A stretch of DNA of 64,000 nucleotides from assembly GCF_000219915.2 (NCBI RefSeq), contig NC_017964.1:4154001-4218000 (forward strand). The letters are read 5' to 3'. Under the pieces are notes generated by a model. The model worked only from the letters and a program-made list of their open reading frames with translations. It searched no databases and was not told the origin of the DNA. Origin of the DNA: Advenella kashmirensis WT001. GTDB lineage: Bacteria; Pseudomonadota; Gammaproteobacteria; Burkholderiales; Burkholderiaceae_B. Shown one piece after another: positions 9,404-19,583 of the stretch (position 1 is its first letter; every line of letters starts with the position of its first letter). A program made the translations under genes and the position numbers.

Positions 9404-10240
9404 TCACGCTTGGGGCATTGCCATACGCAACCGTTCGGCGCGCCGTCGCAGCCATTCCAGCGTCAGCAGCATGAGAACAGAGAACAGAATCAGCAATGTT
9501 GCTGCAGCAGCGATGGTCGGATTCAGATTCTCGCGAATCCCGCTGAACATGACGCGCGGCAGGGTGTACTGGTCGGGCCCCGCAATGAACAGCGTCATGA
9601 CGACCTCATCGAACGAGGTGCCAAAGGCGAACAGCGCCCCCGAGATCACGCCCGGCGCAATCAGCGGCAAAGTGACCCGACGGAATACATACAAGGGCGG
9701 GGCGCCCAGGCTGGCTGCTGCCCTTCCCAGGTTGGTATCATAGCCCTCCAGCGTAGCCATCACGGTGATCAGCACAAAGGGCGTGCCCAGCACGGCATGC
9801 ATGACTACCAGCAGGCCCAGATTATTGGCCAGGCCCATTGGCGCGAAAAACAGATACGCAGCGACACCCAGGATAACCACCGGAACCACCATGGGAGAAA
9901 TCAGTAGCGCCAGCAACAGCCCTTTGCCCGGAAAACGTGCCCGATACAGTGCCAGCGCAGCCGCCGTTCCCAATACCGTGGCAATGACCGTTGCCAGCGG
10001 GGCAACGATCAGCGTATTTTTCAGGCCCAGCATCCATTCAGGCGACTGGAAAAAATTCTCATACCAGCGCAAAGAGAAGCCACTGAGCGGATACACCAGA
10101 AAGGAACTGTCATTGAAGGACAGTGGGACAATGACCAGCACCGGCACAATCAGAAACAACAACACCAGGATGGCCAGCAGCCAGTGGACCACACGCCAGA
10201 TGCGCTCGGACGGCGTGCGAATGATATTTTCCTGCGCCAT
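9404..10240 (-). CDS. Polyamine-type ABC transporter permease, PotC/PotI family
   Basis: Inner-membrane permease of a spermidine/putrescine-type importer. The 278 residues have about six hydrophobic segments, an early membrane helix (LLAILVLLFLIVPVLVIVPL), and the EAA loop LGRAAASLGAPPLYVFRRVTLPLIAPG that contacts the ATPase. The start codon immediately follows the stop of the partner permease. It is the last gene of a five-gene minus-strand operon (aminotransferase, ATPase, binding protein, two permeases). Substrate is inferred from context only. Confidence 0.88.
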   Translation of the reverse strand: MAQENIIRTPSERIWRVVHWLLAILVLLFLIVPVLVIVPLSFNDSSFLVYPLSGFSLRWYENFFQSPEWMLGLKNTLIVAPLATVIATVLGTAAALALYRARFPGKGLLLALLISPMVVPVVILGVAAYLFFAPMGLANNLGLLVVMHAVLGTPFVLITVMATLEGYDTNLGRAAASLGAPPLYVFRRVTLPLIAPGVISGALFAFGTSFDEVVMTLFIAGPDQYTLPRVMFSGIRENLNPTIAAAATLLILFSVLMLLTLEWLRRRAERLRMAMPQA

Positions 10241-11418
10241 TTATGCTACCCCCAGGCGGGTGGAGCCGCTTAGCCGGCTATAGACCGCATACAGTATTAA
10301 TGTCGCCAGCAGCAGCATGGCCGCCAATGCCCCGGCCAGGCCCCAGTTGATGGTGCCGTTGGTATAGAAGGCAATAAAGTAGCTGATCATCTGGTCTTTC
10401 GGCCCGCCCAGCAGCGCGGGTGTAATGTAATAGCCGATTGCCGTAATGAAGACCAGCAGGCAGCCTGCGCCAATGCCAGGCAGCGTTTGAGGAAAGTACA
10501 CCGCCCAGAAACTGCGCAGGGGATGGCAGCCCAGCGACACCGCCGCACGCATATAGGTGGGCGAAATGCCTTTCATCACACTGTATAAAGGCAGGATCAT
10601 GAACGGCAGCATGATGTGCACCATGGCAATATAAACGCCCAGGCGGTTGAACACCAATTGCATTGGCGCATCAATCAGCCCGATCTGAATCAGCAGGCGA
10701 TTGATCAGACCGCCATTTTGCAATAGCACGATCCAGGCTGCCGTACGCACCAGCAATGAGGTCCAGAACGGCAGCAACACCAGAATCATCAACAAGTTAC
10801 TGGTGCGCGCGGGCAACCGCGCCAGCAGATAGGCCAGCGGATACGCCAGCACCAGCGCCACCAGGGTGACCACGGCTGCCATCCAGAACGTGCGCAAATA
10901 AATAGCTTTGAAAATGCCCTGATCCGGCGGTGCCGCAGCGATACTGCCATCGGGAGCCTGCCTCAGATCCAGGGCGGTCAGCAGATAGTATGGCGTTTGC
11001 GCGCGGGCATTGTTTTTCAATATGCCCCAATAATCCTGGTCCGACCAGCGCGGGTCGATCTCTTCGAATGCCTTCTGGAAACTGGGCGGATCTATCTTGA
11101 ACGGCAGCCGGCGTGCTGTTTTGGCGATCAGCGTACGGAACCCCGCCCGCTCGAAATTGAGCCGCTGCATCAGCGGCCCCATGGCCTGCTCGGCCCGCGC
11201 CCGGGCCAGATCATCAGCAGGGCACGGTACATGTCTTCACTTACCGGCGTGCCCGGCTCCCACTTGTTAAGTGTTTTGACGGTGGTCGGCAGGATCGTGA
11301 CCACCTCGGGATTGGCCACGCTTTTGCCCAGAAACGAAGCGATCGGCGCCACAAAGGTCAGCAGCAGAAACAGCAACAGCGGCATAACCAGCCAGAGCGC
11401 CTTGCGTGGCCCGCCCAT
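10241..11418 (-). CDS. Polyamine-type ABC transporter permease, PotB/PotH family (frame interrupted near 11210)
   Basis: First permease of the importer. The N-terminal part (MGGPRKALW, then a strong membrane helix LPLLLFLLLTFVAPIASFLG) reads to SEDMYRALL. The remaining protein then continues in another frame as DDLARARAEQAMGPLMQRLNF through five more membrane helices and the EAA loop MRAAVSLGCHPLRSFWAVYFPQ. One missing base near 11206-11216 joins them into about 392 residues. That is longer than PotB because of a large periplasmic insertion after helix 1, as seen in many PotH-like permeases of betaproteobacteria. The start overlaps the binding-protein stop as TAATG. Confidence 0.88.
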
Positions 11419-12479
11419 TATTTGGCAACCCAGGCGTTATAACGCTGCTCCAGAGAAACACCGTTGTCGATCCAGAAGTTCACATCCAGTGCAATGGCGT
11501 TCTTTTCGTTGTCCGGCGCCGTCGGCATATCGGCCAGGTATTTTTTGTCGATCAGGTCGATTGCCTTTTTATTGACCGCGCCATAAGCGATATTTTCCGC
11601 ATACACTTTCTGGGTTTCAGGCTTGCTGGCAAAGGCGATGAATTTCATTGTTTCTGCCTTGTTGGCGCTGCCTTTGGGAATCGCCCAATAGTCCAGGTCG
11701 TAAACGCTGCCATCCCAGACCACTTTCAGGTTTTTACCTTCGCGGGCAGCCTGGGAGATCCTGCCGTTATAGGCAGAGGTCATGACCACGTCACCGGACA
11801 CCAGATACTGCGCAGGCTGCGCACCGGACTCCCACCACTGGATATTGGGCTTGAGCTGATCGAGCTTGGCGAAGGCGCGATCCACCCCTTCCGGCGTAGC
11901 CAGTACTTTATATACTTCCTTGGGCGGCACACCATCGGCCATCAGGGCAATTTCAAGTGTGTACTTGGCGCCCTTGCGCAGGCCCCGCTTGCCGGGATAT
12001 TTTTTCACGTCCCAGAAGTCGGCCCAGCTCTTGGGGGCGTTGTCCTTGAATTTGTCGCCATTATAGGAAAGCGCGACAGACCACACAAACATGCCCACGC
12101 CGCAATCCTTGTCAGTCGCCGCTTCGATAAAATCTGCCTTGTCGCCGATCACGCTCCAGTCGATGGGCTCGAACAAACCTTCTTCGCAACCGCGCACCAG
12201 TTCCGGACTTTCAACTTCCACCGCATCCCAGCTGACGCTATTGGTATCTACCATGGCCTTGATCTTGGCCTGCTCGCCATTGTATTCGGCAGCCGTGATC
12301 TTGGTGCCCGTTGCCTTTTCATACGGGCCGTAATAGGCTTTTTCCTGCGCGGTTTTATTATCCCCGCCAAAGGAGACCAGTGTCAGGCTATCGGCTGCAT
12401 ACACGCTGCCCATGCCCAACCCCAGACAGGCCATGGCTGCCGTGCGCAACACGGCAGCTTTAATTGTTGTCTTTTTCAT
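11418..12479 (-). CDS. Polyamine-type ABC transporter substrate-binding protein (PotD/PotF-like)
   Basis: Periplasmic binding protein that delivers substrate to the two downstream permeases. The 353 residues start with a signal peptide (MKKTTIKAAVLRTAAMACLG, cleavage after VYA). The mature part begins with DSLTLVSFGGDNKTAQEKAY, then the type-II binding-protein fold with WDAVEVESPELVRGCEEGLFEPIDW and SGDVVMTSAYNGRI. This is a variant of the PotD/PotF family; acidic residues for diamine contact cannot be assigned with certainty, so substrate could also be another cationic amine. Confidence 0.88.
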   Translation of the reverse strand: MKKTTIKAAVLRTAAMACLGLGMGSVYAADSLTLVSFGGDNKTAQEKAYYGPYEKATGTKITAAEYNGEQAKIKAMVDTNSVSWDAVEVESPELVRGCEEGLFEPIDWSVIGDKADFIEAATDKDCGVGMFVWSVALSYNGDKFKDNAPKSWADFWDVKKYPGKRGLRKGAKYTLEIALMADGVPPKEVYKVLATPEGVDRAFAKLDQLKPNIQWWESGAQPAQYLVSGDVVMTSAYNGRISQAAREGKNLKVVWDGSVYDLDYWAIPKGSANKAETMKFIAFASKPETQKVYAENIAYGAVNKKAIDLIDKKYLADMPTAPDNEKNAIALDVNFWIDNGVSLEQRYNAWVAK

Positions 12480-12504
12480 TTGTCTCGCTCCATATCAATG
12501 GTTG

Positions 12505-13652
12505 TTATACCGCCGCCGGCTTCTCGATGGGATCCAGAAGCCGCACAAATTCGTGATTCCAGCCAAGATCAACTGTCTCGCCTACCGTTATTTTTTGCCG
12601 CACCTGCGACACTGGCTGCTTCACCACAAAATCAGGATCGCCATTGATGACCAGTCGAACACGAACGTGATCTCCCAGATAAATGACTTCCTGTACCCTG
12701 CCCTGGCAGCGCACGTCCGTGGAGTTTTCCGCCGGATTGAGCGCAATACGTTCGGGACGAATGGAAACCGACACTCGGTCACCAACCTTCATCCCCAATT
12801 GTTGCGTACCCTGGATTTGCATGCCGCTATCGAGATTGACGGTGGCCTGGCGCACGCCGGCCTGCGTAATGGTGCCATGGGTACGATTATTCTCACCGAT
12901 GAAACCGGCGACAAATGCGGTATCGGGCGTTTCATATATATCTTGTGGAGAACCGATTTGCTGGACCATGCCATCATGGAAGACGGCGACACGATCCGAC
13001 ATGGTCAAGGCTTCGTCCTGATCGTGCGTCACATAAACCACCGTGACACCCAGTTCGCCATGCAGCCGTTTGATTTCCAGTTGCATATGTTCGCGCAACT
13101 GCTTGTCCAGCGCCCCCAGTGGTTCGTCCATCAGCACCAGCTCCGGCTCAAAAACCAGTGCCCGCGCCAGCGCCACACGTTGCTGCTGCCCACCAGACAA
13201 TTGCGCGGGATAACGCTTTTCCATCCCGTCGAGCTGCACCATGGCCAGCGCCGTTTTTACTTTTTGTTGCTGGGTATCGGCATCGAATTTGCGCACCTTG
13301 AGGGGAAAGGCCACATTTTCCTGAACCGTCATGTGTGGAAACAGGGCGTAATTCTGGAAAACCATACCGATATTGCGTTTGTGAGGCGGCAGGTTATCAA
13401 TTTGCTCGCCGGCCAGTTCAATGGTGCCAGAGGTGGGTGTTTCAAAACCAGCCAGCATCATGAGCGTGGTGGTTTTGCCGATCCGGACGGGCCCAGCAGC
13501 GTCAGAAATTCGCCTTGCCGGATATCCAGGTTCAGGTGCCTGACGACCTGGTTTTTGCCATCATAACTCTTGCGCACGTTTTTAAAACGCACCAGAGGGT
13601 TGTTGTTATTCGCAGTTGCTGCAGACATAAGCCTTGCTTCTCCCAGTATCAC
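12505..13652 (-). CDS. Polyamine-type ABC transporter ATP-binding protein, PotA/PotG family (frame broken inside Walker A)
   Basis: ATPase of the importer. It begins LVRFKNVRKSYDGKNQVVRHLNLDI and reaches the Walker A motif, where the frame is lost (LLGPSGS then AKPPRS and stop). A single missing G near 13477-13480 would restore GPSGSGKTT. The second part holds the Q-loop (IGMVFQNYALFPHMTV), signature LSGGQQQRVALARAL, Walker B LVLMDEPLGALD, the H-loop (VTHDQDEAL) and a C-terminal TOBE domain. Corrected length is about 380 residues, normal for PotA. The break in the most conserved motif argues for a read error. Confidence 0.9.
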
Positions 13653-13720
13653 TCATGCAGCGACAGGTCCCGCCTACGACGACCCCGCCACCAACCGGCG
13701 CATATCATTGTATTGCACAT

Positions 13721-13784
13721 GGCAAACACATCTGAAAGATTGCAAATGTGTTTGCCTGGCTGCACCCCCTTCAGGTTTGCAGCC
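13721..13784. repeat. Two tandem inverted repeats between aminotransferase and ATPase genes
   Basis: First hairpin: GGCAAACACAT (13721-13731) and its perfect complement ATGTGTTTGCC (13746-13756), 14-base loop. Second: GGCTGCA (13758-13764) and TGCAGCC (13778-13784). There is no T-run after either, so they are not simple intrinsic terminators. They could stabilise or process the mRNA between the aminotransferase and transporter genes, or the first could be a DNA operator. Confidence 0.55.
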
Positions 13785-13798
13785 CGGGTGGATCAGGC

Positions 13799-15169
13799 TC
13801 AGGATCTGAGCGACTGCTGGGTAGCATCCAGCGCCTGCGTGACCGCGTCGACCAGCGTATCCACCTGCTCGGCGTTGATGATCAGCGGCGGGCAAAATGC
13901 CAGGGTATCGCCGATATTGCGTGTAATCACGCCCAATTCCTGCAGCTTGCGGCCAACAGCGGTGCCCAGTTGCCCGGGGCTGGCCAATGCCGTTTTGGCC
14001 GCCTTGTCAGTCACAAGCTCAAGGCCAGCAATCAGCCCCACCCCGCGAACCTCGCCCACCAGCGGATGATCACTCAAGCCGGCAAGCCGTTGCTGCAGAT
14101 GTGCACCTGTCACAGCTGCATTTTGTACAAGATTTCTTTCACGAATGATATTCACGTTTTCCTGACCCACAGCTACCGCCACCGGATGACCACCGGCGGT
14201 AAAACCATGGCCCAGTACGCCCAGCTTGTTGCTTTCATCTGCAATCGGATCAAACATGCGGCTGTTGAGCAAGATGGCTGACAGCGGCTGATACGAAGAG
14301 GAAATCTGTTTGGACAGCACCATCACATCGGGCTTGATGTCATAGGTTTCACTGGCAAACATTTTGCCGGTGCGTCCGAACCCGCAAATGACCTCGTCGG
14401 CCACCAGCAGCACATCATATTTGTTCAGTACGGCCTGGATTTTTTCCCAGTAGGTTTTTGGCGGCACAATCACCCCGCCCGCACCCATGACCGGTTCAGC
14501 AAAGAACGCCGCAATGGTATCGGGGCCTTCTTTCTGGATCAAGGCCTCCAGATCGGCTGCCATGCGAGTGGCAAAGTCCTCTTCGGTTTCGCCATCTTTG
14601 CCTTCGCGCCAATAGTGTGGACATGTCGTATGTAACACGCGCTCAATGGGCAGGTCAAAGCCTTTATGATTGCCTGGCAGGCCGGTCAGACTGGCCGATG
14701 CGATGGTGACCCCGTGATAGCCCTTATGACGTGCAATGAGCTTTTTCTTGTTCGGCTGGCCCAGTGCATTGGAGCGATACCACAGCAGTTTCATGACCGT
14801 GTCATTGGCTTCTGAGCCGGAATTGGTAAAGAACACCTTGCTCATGGGCACCGGCGCCAGGTCAATCAGGGTTTTGGCAAAACGGACTGCAGCTTCATGT
14901 GTTTTGTGGGTAAACAAGTGATAAAACGGCAGGGTCTGCATCTGACGCATGGCTGCATCCACCAATCGCTGCTCGCTGAAGCCGACAGCAACGCTCCACA
15001 AGCCAGCCATGGCTTCGATGTATTTCTTGCCATTTTCGTCTTCAACATAAATGCCATCGCCGCGGGTGATCACCAATGGTCCCTGTGAGGCATGCGTGAT
15101 CGCGTTGGTATAGGGATGCATGTGAAAGGCGATGTCGTCACTGCCCTGCTGTGAAATTGAATTGCTCAT
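13799..15169 (-). CDS. Class III PLP-dependent aminotransferase (polyamine/omega-amino acid:pyruvate type)
   Basis: PLP enzyme that moves an amino group from a terminal amine (putrescine, cadaverine, beta-alanine or similar) usually to pyruvate. The 456 residues carry the domain with DDVLLVADEVICGFGRTGKMFA-like cofactor-binding region and the lysine motif VMVLSKQISSSYQPLSA, where K is the Schiff-base lysine. ATG 15169 is chosen for its GGAGA ribosome-binding site; longer in-frame starts lack one. It is the first gene of the transporter operon, which suggests degradation of the imported polyamine, as in SpuC systems. Exact substrate is inferred. Confidence 0.85.
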   Translation of the reverse strand: MSNSISQQGSDDIAFHMHPYTNAITHASQGPLVITRGDGIYVEDENGKKYIEAMAGLWSVAVGFSEQRLVDAAMRQMQTLPFYHLFTHKTHEAAVRFAKTLIDLAPVPMSKVFFTNSGSEANDTVMKLLWYRSNALGQPNKKKLIARHKGYHGVTIASASLTGLPGNHKGFDLPIERVLHTTCPHYWREGKDGETEEDFATRMAADLEALIQKEGPDTIAAFFAEPVMGAGGVIVPPKTYWEKIQAVLNKYDVLLVADEVICGFGRTGKMFASETYDIKPDVMVLSKQISSSYQPLSAILLNSRMFDPIADESNKLGVLGHGFTAGGHPVAVAVGQENVNIIRERNLVQNAAVTGAHLQQRLAGLSDHPLVGEVRGVGLIAGLELVTDKAAKTALASPGQLGTAVGRKLQELGVITRNIGDTLAFCPPLIINAEQVDTLVDAVTQALDATQQSLRS

Positions 15170-15487
15170 TGTGTCTCCAATATCGGTTACGTCTGGTTCA
15201 TAGTTATTATCCATACTATCTGTCAGCTTGGCGAGCACGCCGGCTATTGTCCGGGAAATCACCAAAGGAACTGTCGCAGACCAGGCACAAGCGAGCGCCC
15301 CACCGCTTGCAATGGATGCCGGCCGCGAGACCAGACTGTTCACGCAAATGCGGCCCCCTGTTTCTTCTTTGTGGACGTGCCTTGCCTTGATAATAAGCTA
15401 TGATTATCATGTTCATATTGATATAACACAAATGGCATCTCTTTTGAGCGCTGCTTCCCTCTAATTAACAGAAGTGAAATATTTCCC
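15170..15487. other. Divergent promoter region with inverted repeat
   Basis: The 318 bases separate the leftward amine-transport operon from the rightward ggt gene and must hold both promoters. The clearest element is TGATAAT (15388-15394), 8 bases, ATTATCA (15403-15409), a perfect 7-base inverted repeat about 80 bases before the ggt start in an AT-rich patch. It is a plausible operator. No gene is supported here. Confidence 0.4.
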
Positions 15488-17077
15488 ATGTCCGATTTAA
15501 ACTGGTCCTTCCCCTACCGTTCACAGAAAATGCCTGTTTTCGCTCGCAACGTTGTCAGCACGTCGCAACCGCTAGCCGCGCAGGCCGGGCTGTCCATGCT
15601 TTACCGTGGCGGCAACGCGGTCGACAGCGCGCTGGCTACCGCAATCGCCCTGACAGTGGTGGAACCGGTCATGAACGGCATAGGCGGCGATCTGTTCGTG
15701 CAAATCTGGCATGAAGGCAAACTATACGGATTGAGCGCTTGTGGCCACTCTCCCGAAAAATGGACGTATGACCTGTTCAAGGACCAGCCGACCATGCCCG
15801 GCAAGGGCTGGGGCACGGTAACGGTGCCTACGCAGGTAGCCGGCTGGCGCGCCCTGTCGGAACGATTCGGTAAACTGCCCTTTGAGGCGCTGTTCGAACC
15901 GGCCATCCGCTATGCGGAACAGGGTTTTATGGTTTCACCGAACATTGCACGCATCTGGGCTGCGCAGGGCGAGACCTGCAAAGACCAGCCCGGTTTTGCC
16001 CAGGCGTTTATGCCCGAGGGCCAGTTCCCCAAGGCTGGCCAGTTGTGGAGGTTTCCTGAACAGGCCGCGACCCTAAAGGACATTGCCCAGACCCGCGGTG
16101 AAAGCTTCTACCGCGGTGCACTTGCCGAAAAAATCATTGCCTTTGCCGAGCAGACCGGTGGCTATCTGACTGCCGCCGATATGGACAGCGCGGCAGCAGA
16201 ATGGGTAGAACCCATCAGCGCCAACTTCCGTGACCTGACGCTGCACGAGATTCCGCCCAACGGCCAGGGCATTGCCGCCCTGATGGGCGTGGGTATCCTG
16301 GATCAGTTCGACCTTGAATCCATGGGCCTAGACAGCCCCGACTTTTATCATGTGGGCGTTGAGGCCATGAAACTGGCGTTTGCCGATCTGCACGAACATA
16401 TTGCCGATCCTGCCCATATGACAATGACTACGGCAGATCTGCTGTCGCCTGCCTATCTGAAGGAACGCGCTCGTCTGATCAATATGGAAAAGGCATCCAC
16501 GCCAGCTGCCGGCATGCCCGCCAGTGGCGGTACGGTTTATCTGACCGCCGCTGACCAGGATGGCACGATGGTGTCGTTCATTCAGTCCAATTATCACGGC
16601 TTTGGCTCCGGCGTAGTTGTCCCGGACACCGGCATTGCCTTGCATAATCGCGGCTGCGGCTTCAACGTTCGCGAAGGCCACGCCAACTGTGTCGGCCCGA
16701 AGAAAAAACCCATGCACACCATTATCCCCGGATTTATTACCCGCAATGGCGAGCCGCTGATGTCATTCGGCGTGATGGGCGGCAGCATGCAGGCGCAGGG
16801 TCATGCGCAAATGGTGGCGCGCCTGGGCGCATTCGCACAAAACCCGCAAGCCATGAGCGATGCGCCGCGCTTTCGCGTAGAAAATGGTCCTATTGTGTAT
16901 CTGGAAGCCCATACGCCTGAGACCGTAGTCCAGACCTTGAAGGCGCGTGGACACCGGGTAGAGGTAGCGCCTGCCGACAGCCTTGAGTTTGGCTCCGCGC
17001 AGCTGATTTATAAAGCAAAGCATGGCTATTACGCAGCATCCGACTCCCGCCGCGATGGCCAGGCCGTCGGTTTCTGA
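15488..17077 (+). CDS. ggt: Gamma-glutamyltransferase family protein
   Basis: Ntn-hydrolase that cleaves or transfers gamma-glutamyl groups. The 529 residues show RGGNAVDSALATAIALTVVEP and GIGGDLFVQIW, typical of the large subunit. The likely autoprocessing site and nucleophile is Thr349 in SGGTVYLTAADQDG, followed by the small subunit with GSGVVVPDTGIALHNRG and PMHTIIPGF. No clear signal peptide is seen (MSDLNWSFPYRSQK), so it is probably cytoplasmic, unlike E. coli GGT. It lies upstream of a formylglutamate hydrolase-like gene and divergent from the polyamine operon, so a role with gamma-glutamylated amines is possible but unproven. Confidence 0.88.
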   Translation: MSDLNWSFPYRSQKMPVFARNVVSTSQPLAAQAGLSMLYRGGNAVDSALATAIALTVVEPVMNGIGGDLFVQIWHEGKLYGLSACGHSPEKWTYDLFKDQPTMPGKGWGTVTVPTQVAGWRALSERFGKLPFEALFEPAIRYAEQGFMVSPNIARIWAAQGETCKDQPGFAQAFMPEGQFPKAGQLWRFPEQAATLKDIAQTRGESFYRGALAEKIIAFAEQTGGYLTAADMDSAAAEWVEPISANFRDLTLHEIPPNGQGIAALMGVGILDQFDLESMGLDSPDFYHVGVEAMKLAFADLHEHIADPAHMTMTTADLLSPAYLKERARLINMEKASTPAAGMPASGGTVYLTAADQDGTMVSFIQSNYHGFGSGVVVPDTGIALHNRGCGFNVREGHANCVGPKKKPMHTIIPGFITRNGEPLMSFGVMGGSMQAQGHAQMVARLGAFAQNPQAMSDAPRFRVENGPIVYLEAHTPETVVQTLKARGHRVEVAPADSLEFGSAQLIYKAKHGYYAASDSRRDGQAVGF

Positions 17078-17107
17078 AACAGCGATGAACGAACAAACGG
17101 AGTAATC

Positions 17108-17904
17108 ATGCCGGACCCTATTTTTTCCCTGCAGCAAGGCGCTATTCCCCTGCTCATTTCCATTCCCCACATGGGGACCGGCTGGATCCGCAAATTGCCA
17201 CGAACTTCACACAAGTGGCCGGATTCGTGGACGATACCGACTGGCATCTGGATCGGCTGTACGGATTCGCCCGGGATGGCGGCGCCTCTTTTCTGACACC
17301 CGTCTATTCGCGCTATATTATTGATCTGAACCGTCCGCCCGATGATGAAAATCTGTATCCGGGCCAGGACACCACCGGCTTATGCCCCGTGGACACCTTT
17401 GACAAAGAACCGCTTTATCTGGCCGGACGTGAACCGTCAGAGCAGGAAAAGATCCGGCGTCGACAGTTGTTCTGGGAGCCGTATCACGCAGCGCTGCAAA
17501 CAGAGCTGCAACGCATCAAGCAGGAACACGGGTTTGCCGTGCTATGGGAAGCGCATTCCATCCGTTCCGAGATCAGCCGGTTCTTTCCCGGCAAACTGAC
17601 AGACTTCAACTTCGGCACTGCCAATAACCAAAGCGCCCACCCGCAATTGTGTGCAGTGCTGGCGCAACAAATCGAACAGGATGGGCAATTTACCGCTGCA
17701 GCCAATGGCCGTTTCAAGGGCGGCTATATCACCCGGCAGTACGGCAACCCGGCCGAGCGCGTTCACGCAGTACAACTGGAACTGACCCAAATTGCCTATA
17801 TGCAGGAGTCTCGGCCCTTTGCCTACGACGAGGCCAAGGCGGCCAGAGTCACGCCGCTGCTGCAGCAGGCGCTGGAAACCACCTTGCGCTACGCAAAAAT
17901 GTAA
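17108..17904 (+). CDS. N-formylglutamate amidohydrolase family protein (frame interrupted near 17179)
   Basis: Zinc hydrolase family that removes formate from N-formyl-L-glutamate (HutG type). The N-terminus PLLISIPHMGT holds a conserved His. The frame then breaks; with one base restored near 17178-17181 it continues LDPQIATNFTQVAGFVDDTDWHLDRLY, then SRYIIDLNRPPDDENLYPG, LWEAHSIRSEI and GNPAERVHAVQLELTQ, all family hallmarks. Corrected length is about 265 residues. It starts 30 bases after ggt and is probably co-transcribed. No other hut gene is near, so the substrate may be a different N-acyl or gamma-glutamyl product. Confidence 0.87.
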
Positions 17905-17987
17905 TTGATTCGGGCAAACGGGGCGTGGCCCCTGTCACGTACGAAATAACCTGCAGCCATCACGCTTTGCCTGCTGCAAAAAACAAG

Positions 17988-18011
17988 GGGCGTCTTGCAG
18001 GACGCCCTTTT
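17988..18011. terminator. Bidirectional intrinsic terminator between hutG-like gene and tctA
   Basis: GGGCGTC (17988-17994), loop of 6, GACGCCC (18001-18007), then TTTT on the plus strand and an A-rich run before the stem that gives a T-run on the minus strand. It can end both the ggt/hutG transcript and the convergent tct transcript. Confidence 0.8.
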
Positions 18012-18042
18012 ATATACTGCGACAGAAAGCGATCAGGACAAC

Positions 18043-19583
18043 TTATTCGCCGTCGTCTGCAGCCTGCGCCAGCAGCTTTTTGCCTTTACTGCTGAACTTG
18101 CGCAACAGCACAGGCAGCAGCACAACCGCTGCCGATGCGATCCACAAACCAATTGAAATATTGCTCTGGACCAGGATTGTGGCGTCGCCATTGGTAATGG
18201 ACAGGGCACGACGCAGGTTTTGCTCCATCATGTCACCCAGCACCACCCCAAGCACCAACGGCGCCATGGGAATTTCCATCTTGCGCAGCCAGTAGCCGAT
18301 CACGCCGACTATCACAACCATCATCAGGTCAAAACTGCCCGCGTTAATCGCATATACCCCGATAAAGCTGATGCACAAAATGCCCGGAACCAACAGCCAG
18401 CCTGGCACAGCAAGAACTTTGGAGAATACTCGCACCATTGGTACGTTCATGATAAACAACATAACGTTGGCAATGAACAGCGAGGCGATCAGCCCCCACA
18501 CCAGCTCGGGCTTGGAGTCGAACAGCACCGGGCCTGGCGTAATGTTATAGAGCGTGAGCGCCCCCATCATTACCGCTGTCGTACCCGAACCTGGCACGCC
18601 CAGGGTCAGCATGGGCACAAAGGAACCAATGGCCGAGCCGGTTGCGGCCGCTTCCGGTGCAACCAGGCCGCGCATATCGCCCTTGCCGAACTTGGCATTG
18701 GGGTCCTTGCCCTCGATAATGCGTTTCTCCTGTGAGTAGGCAACAGCGGCGGCCACACTGGCGCCGGCGCCGGGCAGCACGCCCACGAAAAAGCCAACAA
18801 AGGCGCTGCGCACGACACTCCACCAGGTAAAGGCCAGCTCTTTCAGGTTGAACATTTTACGGCCGCTGGAATCGACTTCCACGTGCTGTCCGCCCATGAC
18901 CTTCTCAAGCATTTCAAGCAATTCGGCCACCGCAAACAGCGCAATCACGACAACCACAAACTCGATACCATCGGCCAGGTGCACGGAGTCAAATGTATAG
19001 CGATAGACCCCGGAGTTCGCATCTACGCCGACCACGGAAATGGCCAGACCAAGCATGGCCGCCAGCGTTCCCTTGACCGGTTTTTTACCCAGCAGGCTGG
19101 TCAGGCAGCAGAACGAGAAAATCATCAGGACAAAATACTCTGGCGGGCCAAAGGCCAGGGCCAGCGTGCCAGCAACGGCGCCAGCAGCATAATGCCGACC
19201 ACCGACACCATGGCGCCGCAAAAGGCAGACCAGGCCGACAACGACAGCGCAACGTTGGCCAGGCCCTGGCGCGCCAGCGGATAGCCGTCAAGCGTGGTCA
19301 TGATCGCACTGGCTTCGCCAGGCACGTTCAGCAAAATAGAGGTAATGCGTCCGCCGTATTCGGCGCCAACATAGACGGCAGCCAGCAGAATCATGGCAGA
19401 CTCAGGCGGAAAATTCATGGCAAACGCCAGCGGAATCAGCATAGCCACGCCGTTGATGGGTCCCAGGCCGGGCAGCACGCCCACCAGCGTACCCAGGAAA
19501 GCACCGGCAGCAGCAATTAGCAGATTACTCCAGGTGAGTGCAACACCGAAACCGATAGATAAGTGATCGAGTAAGCCGCTCAT
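18043..19583 (-). CDS. tctA: Tripartite tricarboxylate transporter, TctA subunit (frame interrupted near 19170)
   Basis: Large membrane subunit of the TTT family, about 12 transmembrane segments. N-terminal part: LGTLVGVLPGLGPINGVAMLIPL and AEYGGRITSILLNVPGEASAIMTTLDGYPLARQG, the family signature. The frame breaks after MLLAPLLA and resumes as GTLALAFGPPEYFVLMIFSF, then GSFVPMLTLGVPGSGTTAVMMGAL and GVVLGDMMEQNLRRAL. One base change near 19168-19178 joins them into about 513 residues, normal for TctA. It overlaps the tctB stop by four bases and ends at a strong terminator. Confidence 0.92.

Noticed and set aside
11406..13566. Long plus-strand open frames of about 400 codons opposite the polyamine binding protein and ATPase genes
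   Set aside because: They are antisense to genes with clear domains, have no ribosome-binding sites and no recognisable family; they result from codon bias of the real genes.
15388..15420. Fur box upstream of ggt
   Set aside because: GATAAT-like units are present but the spacing and hexamer order do not match the 19-base Fur consensus.
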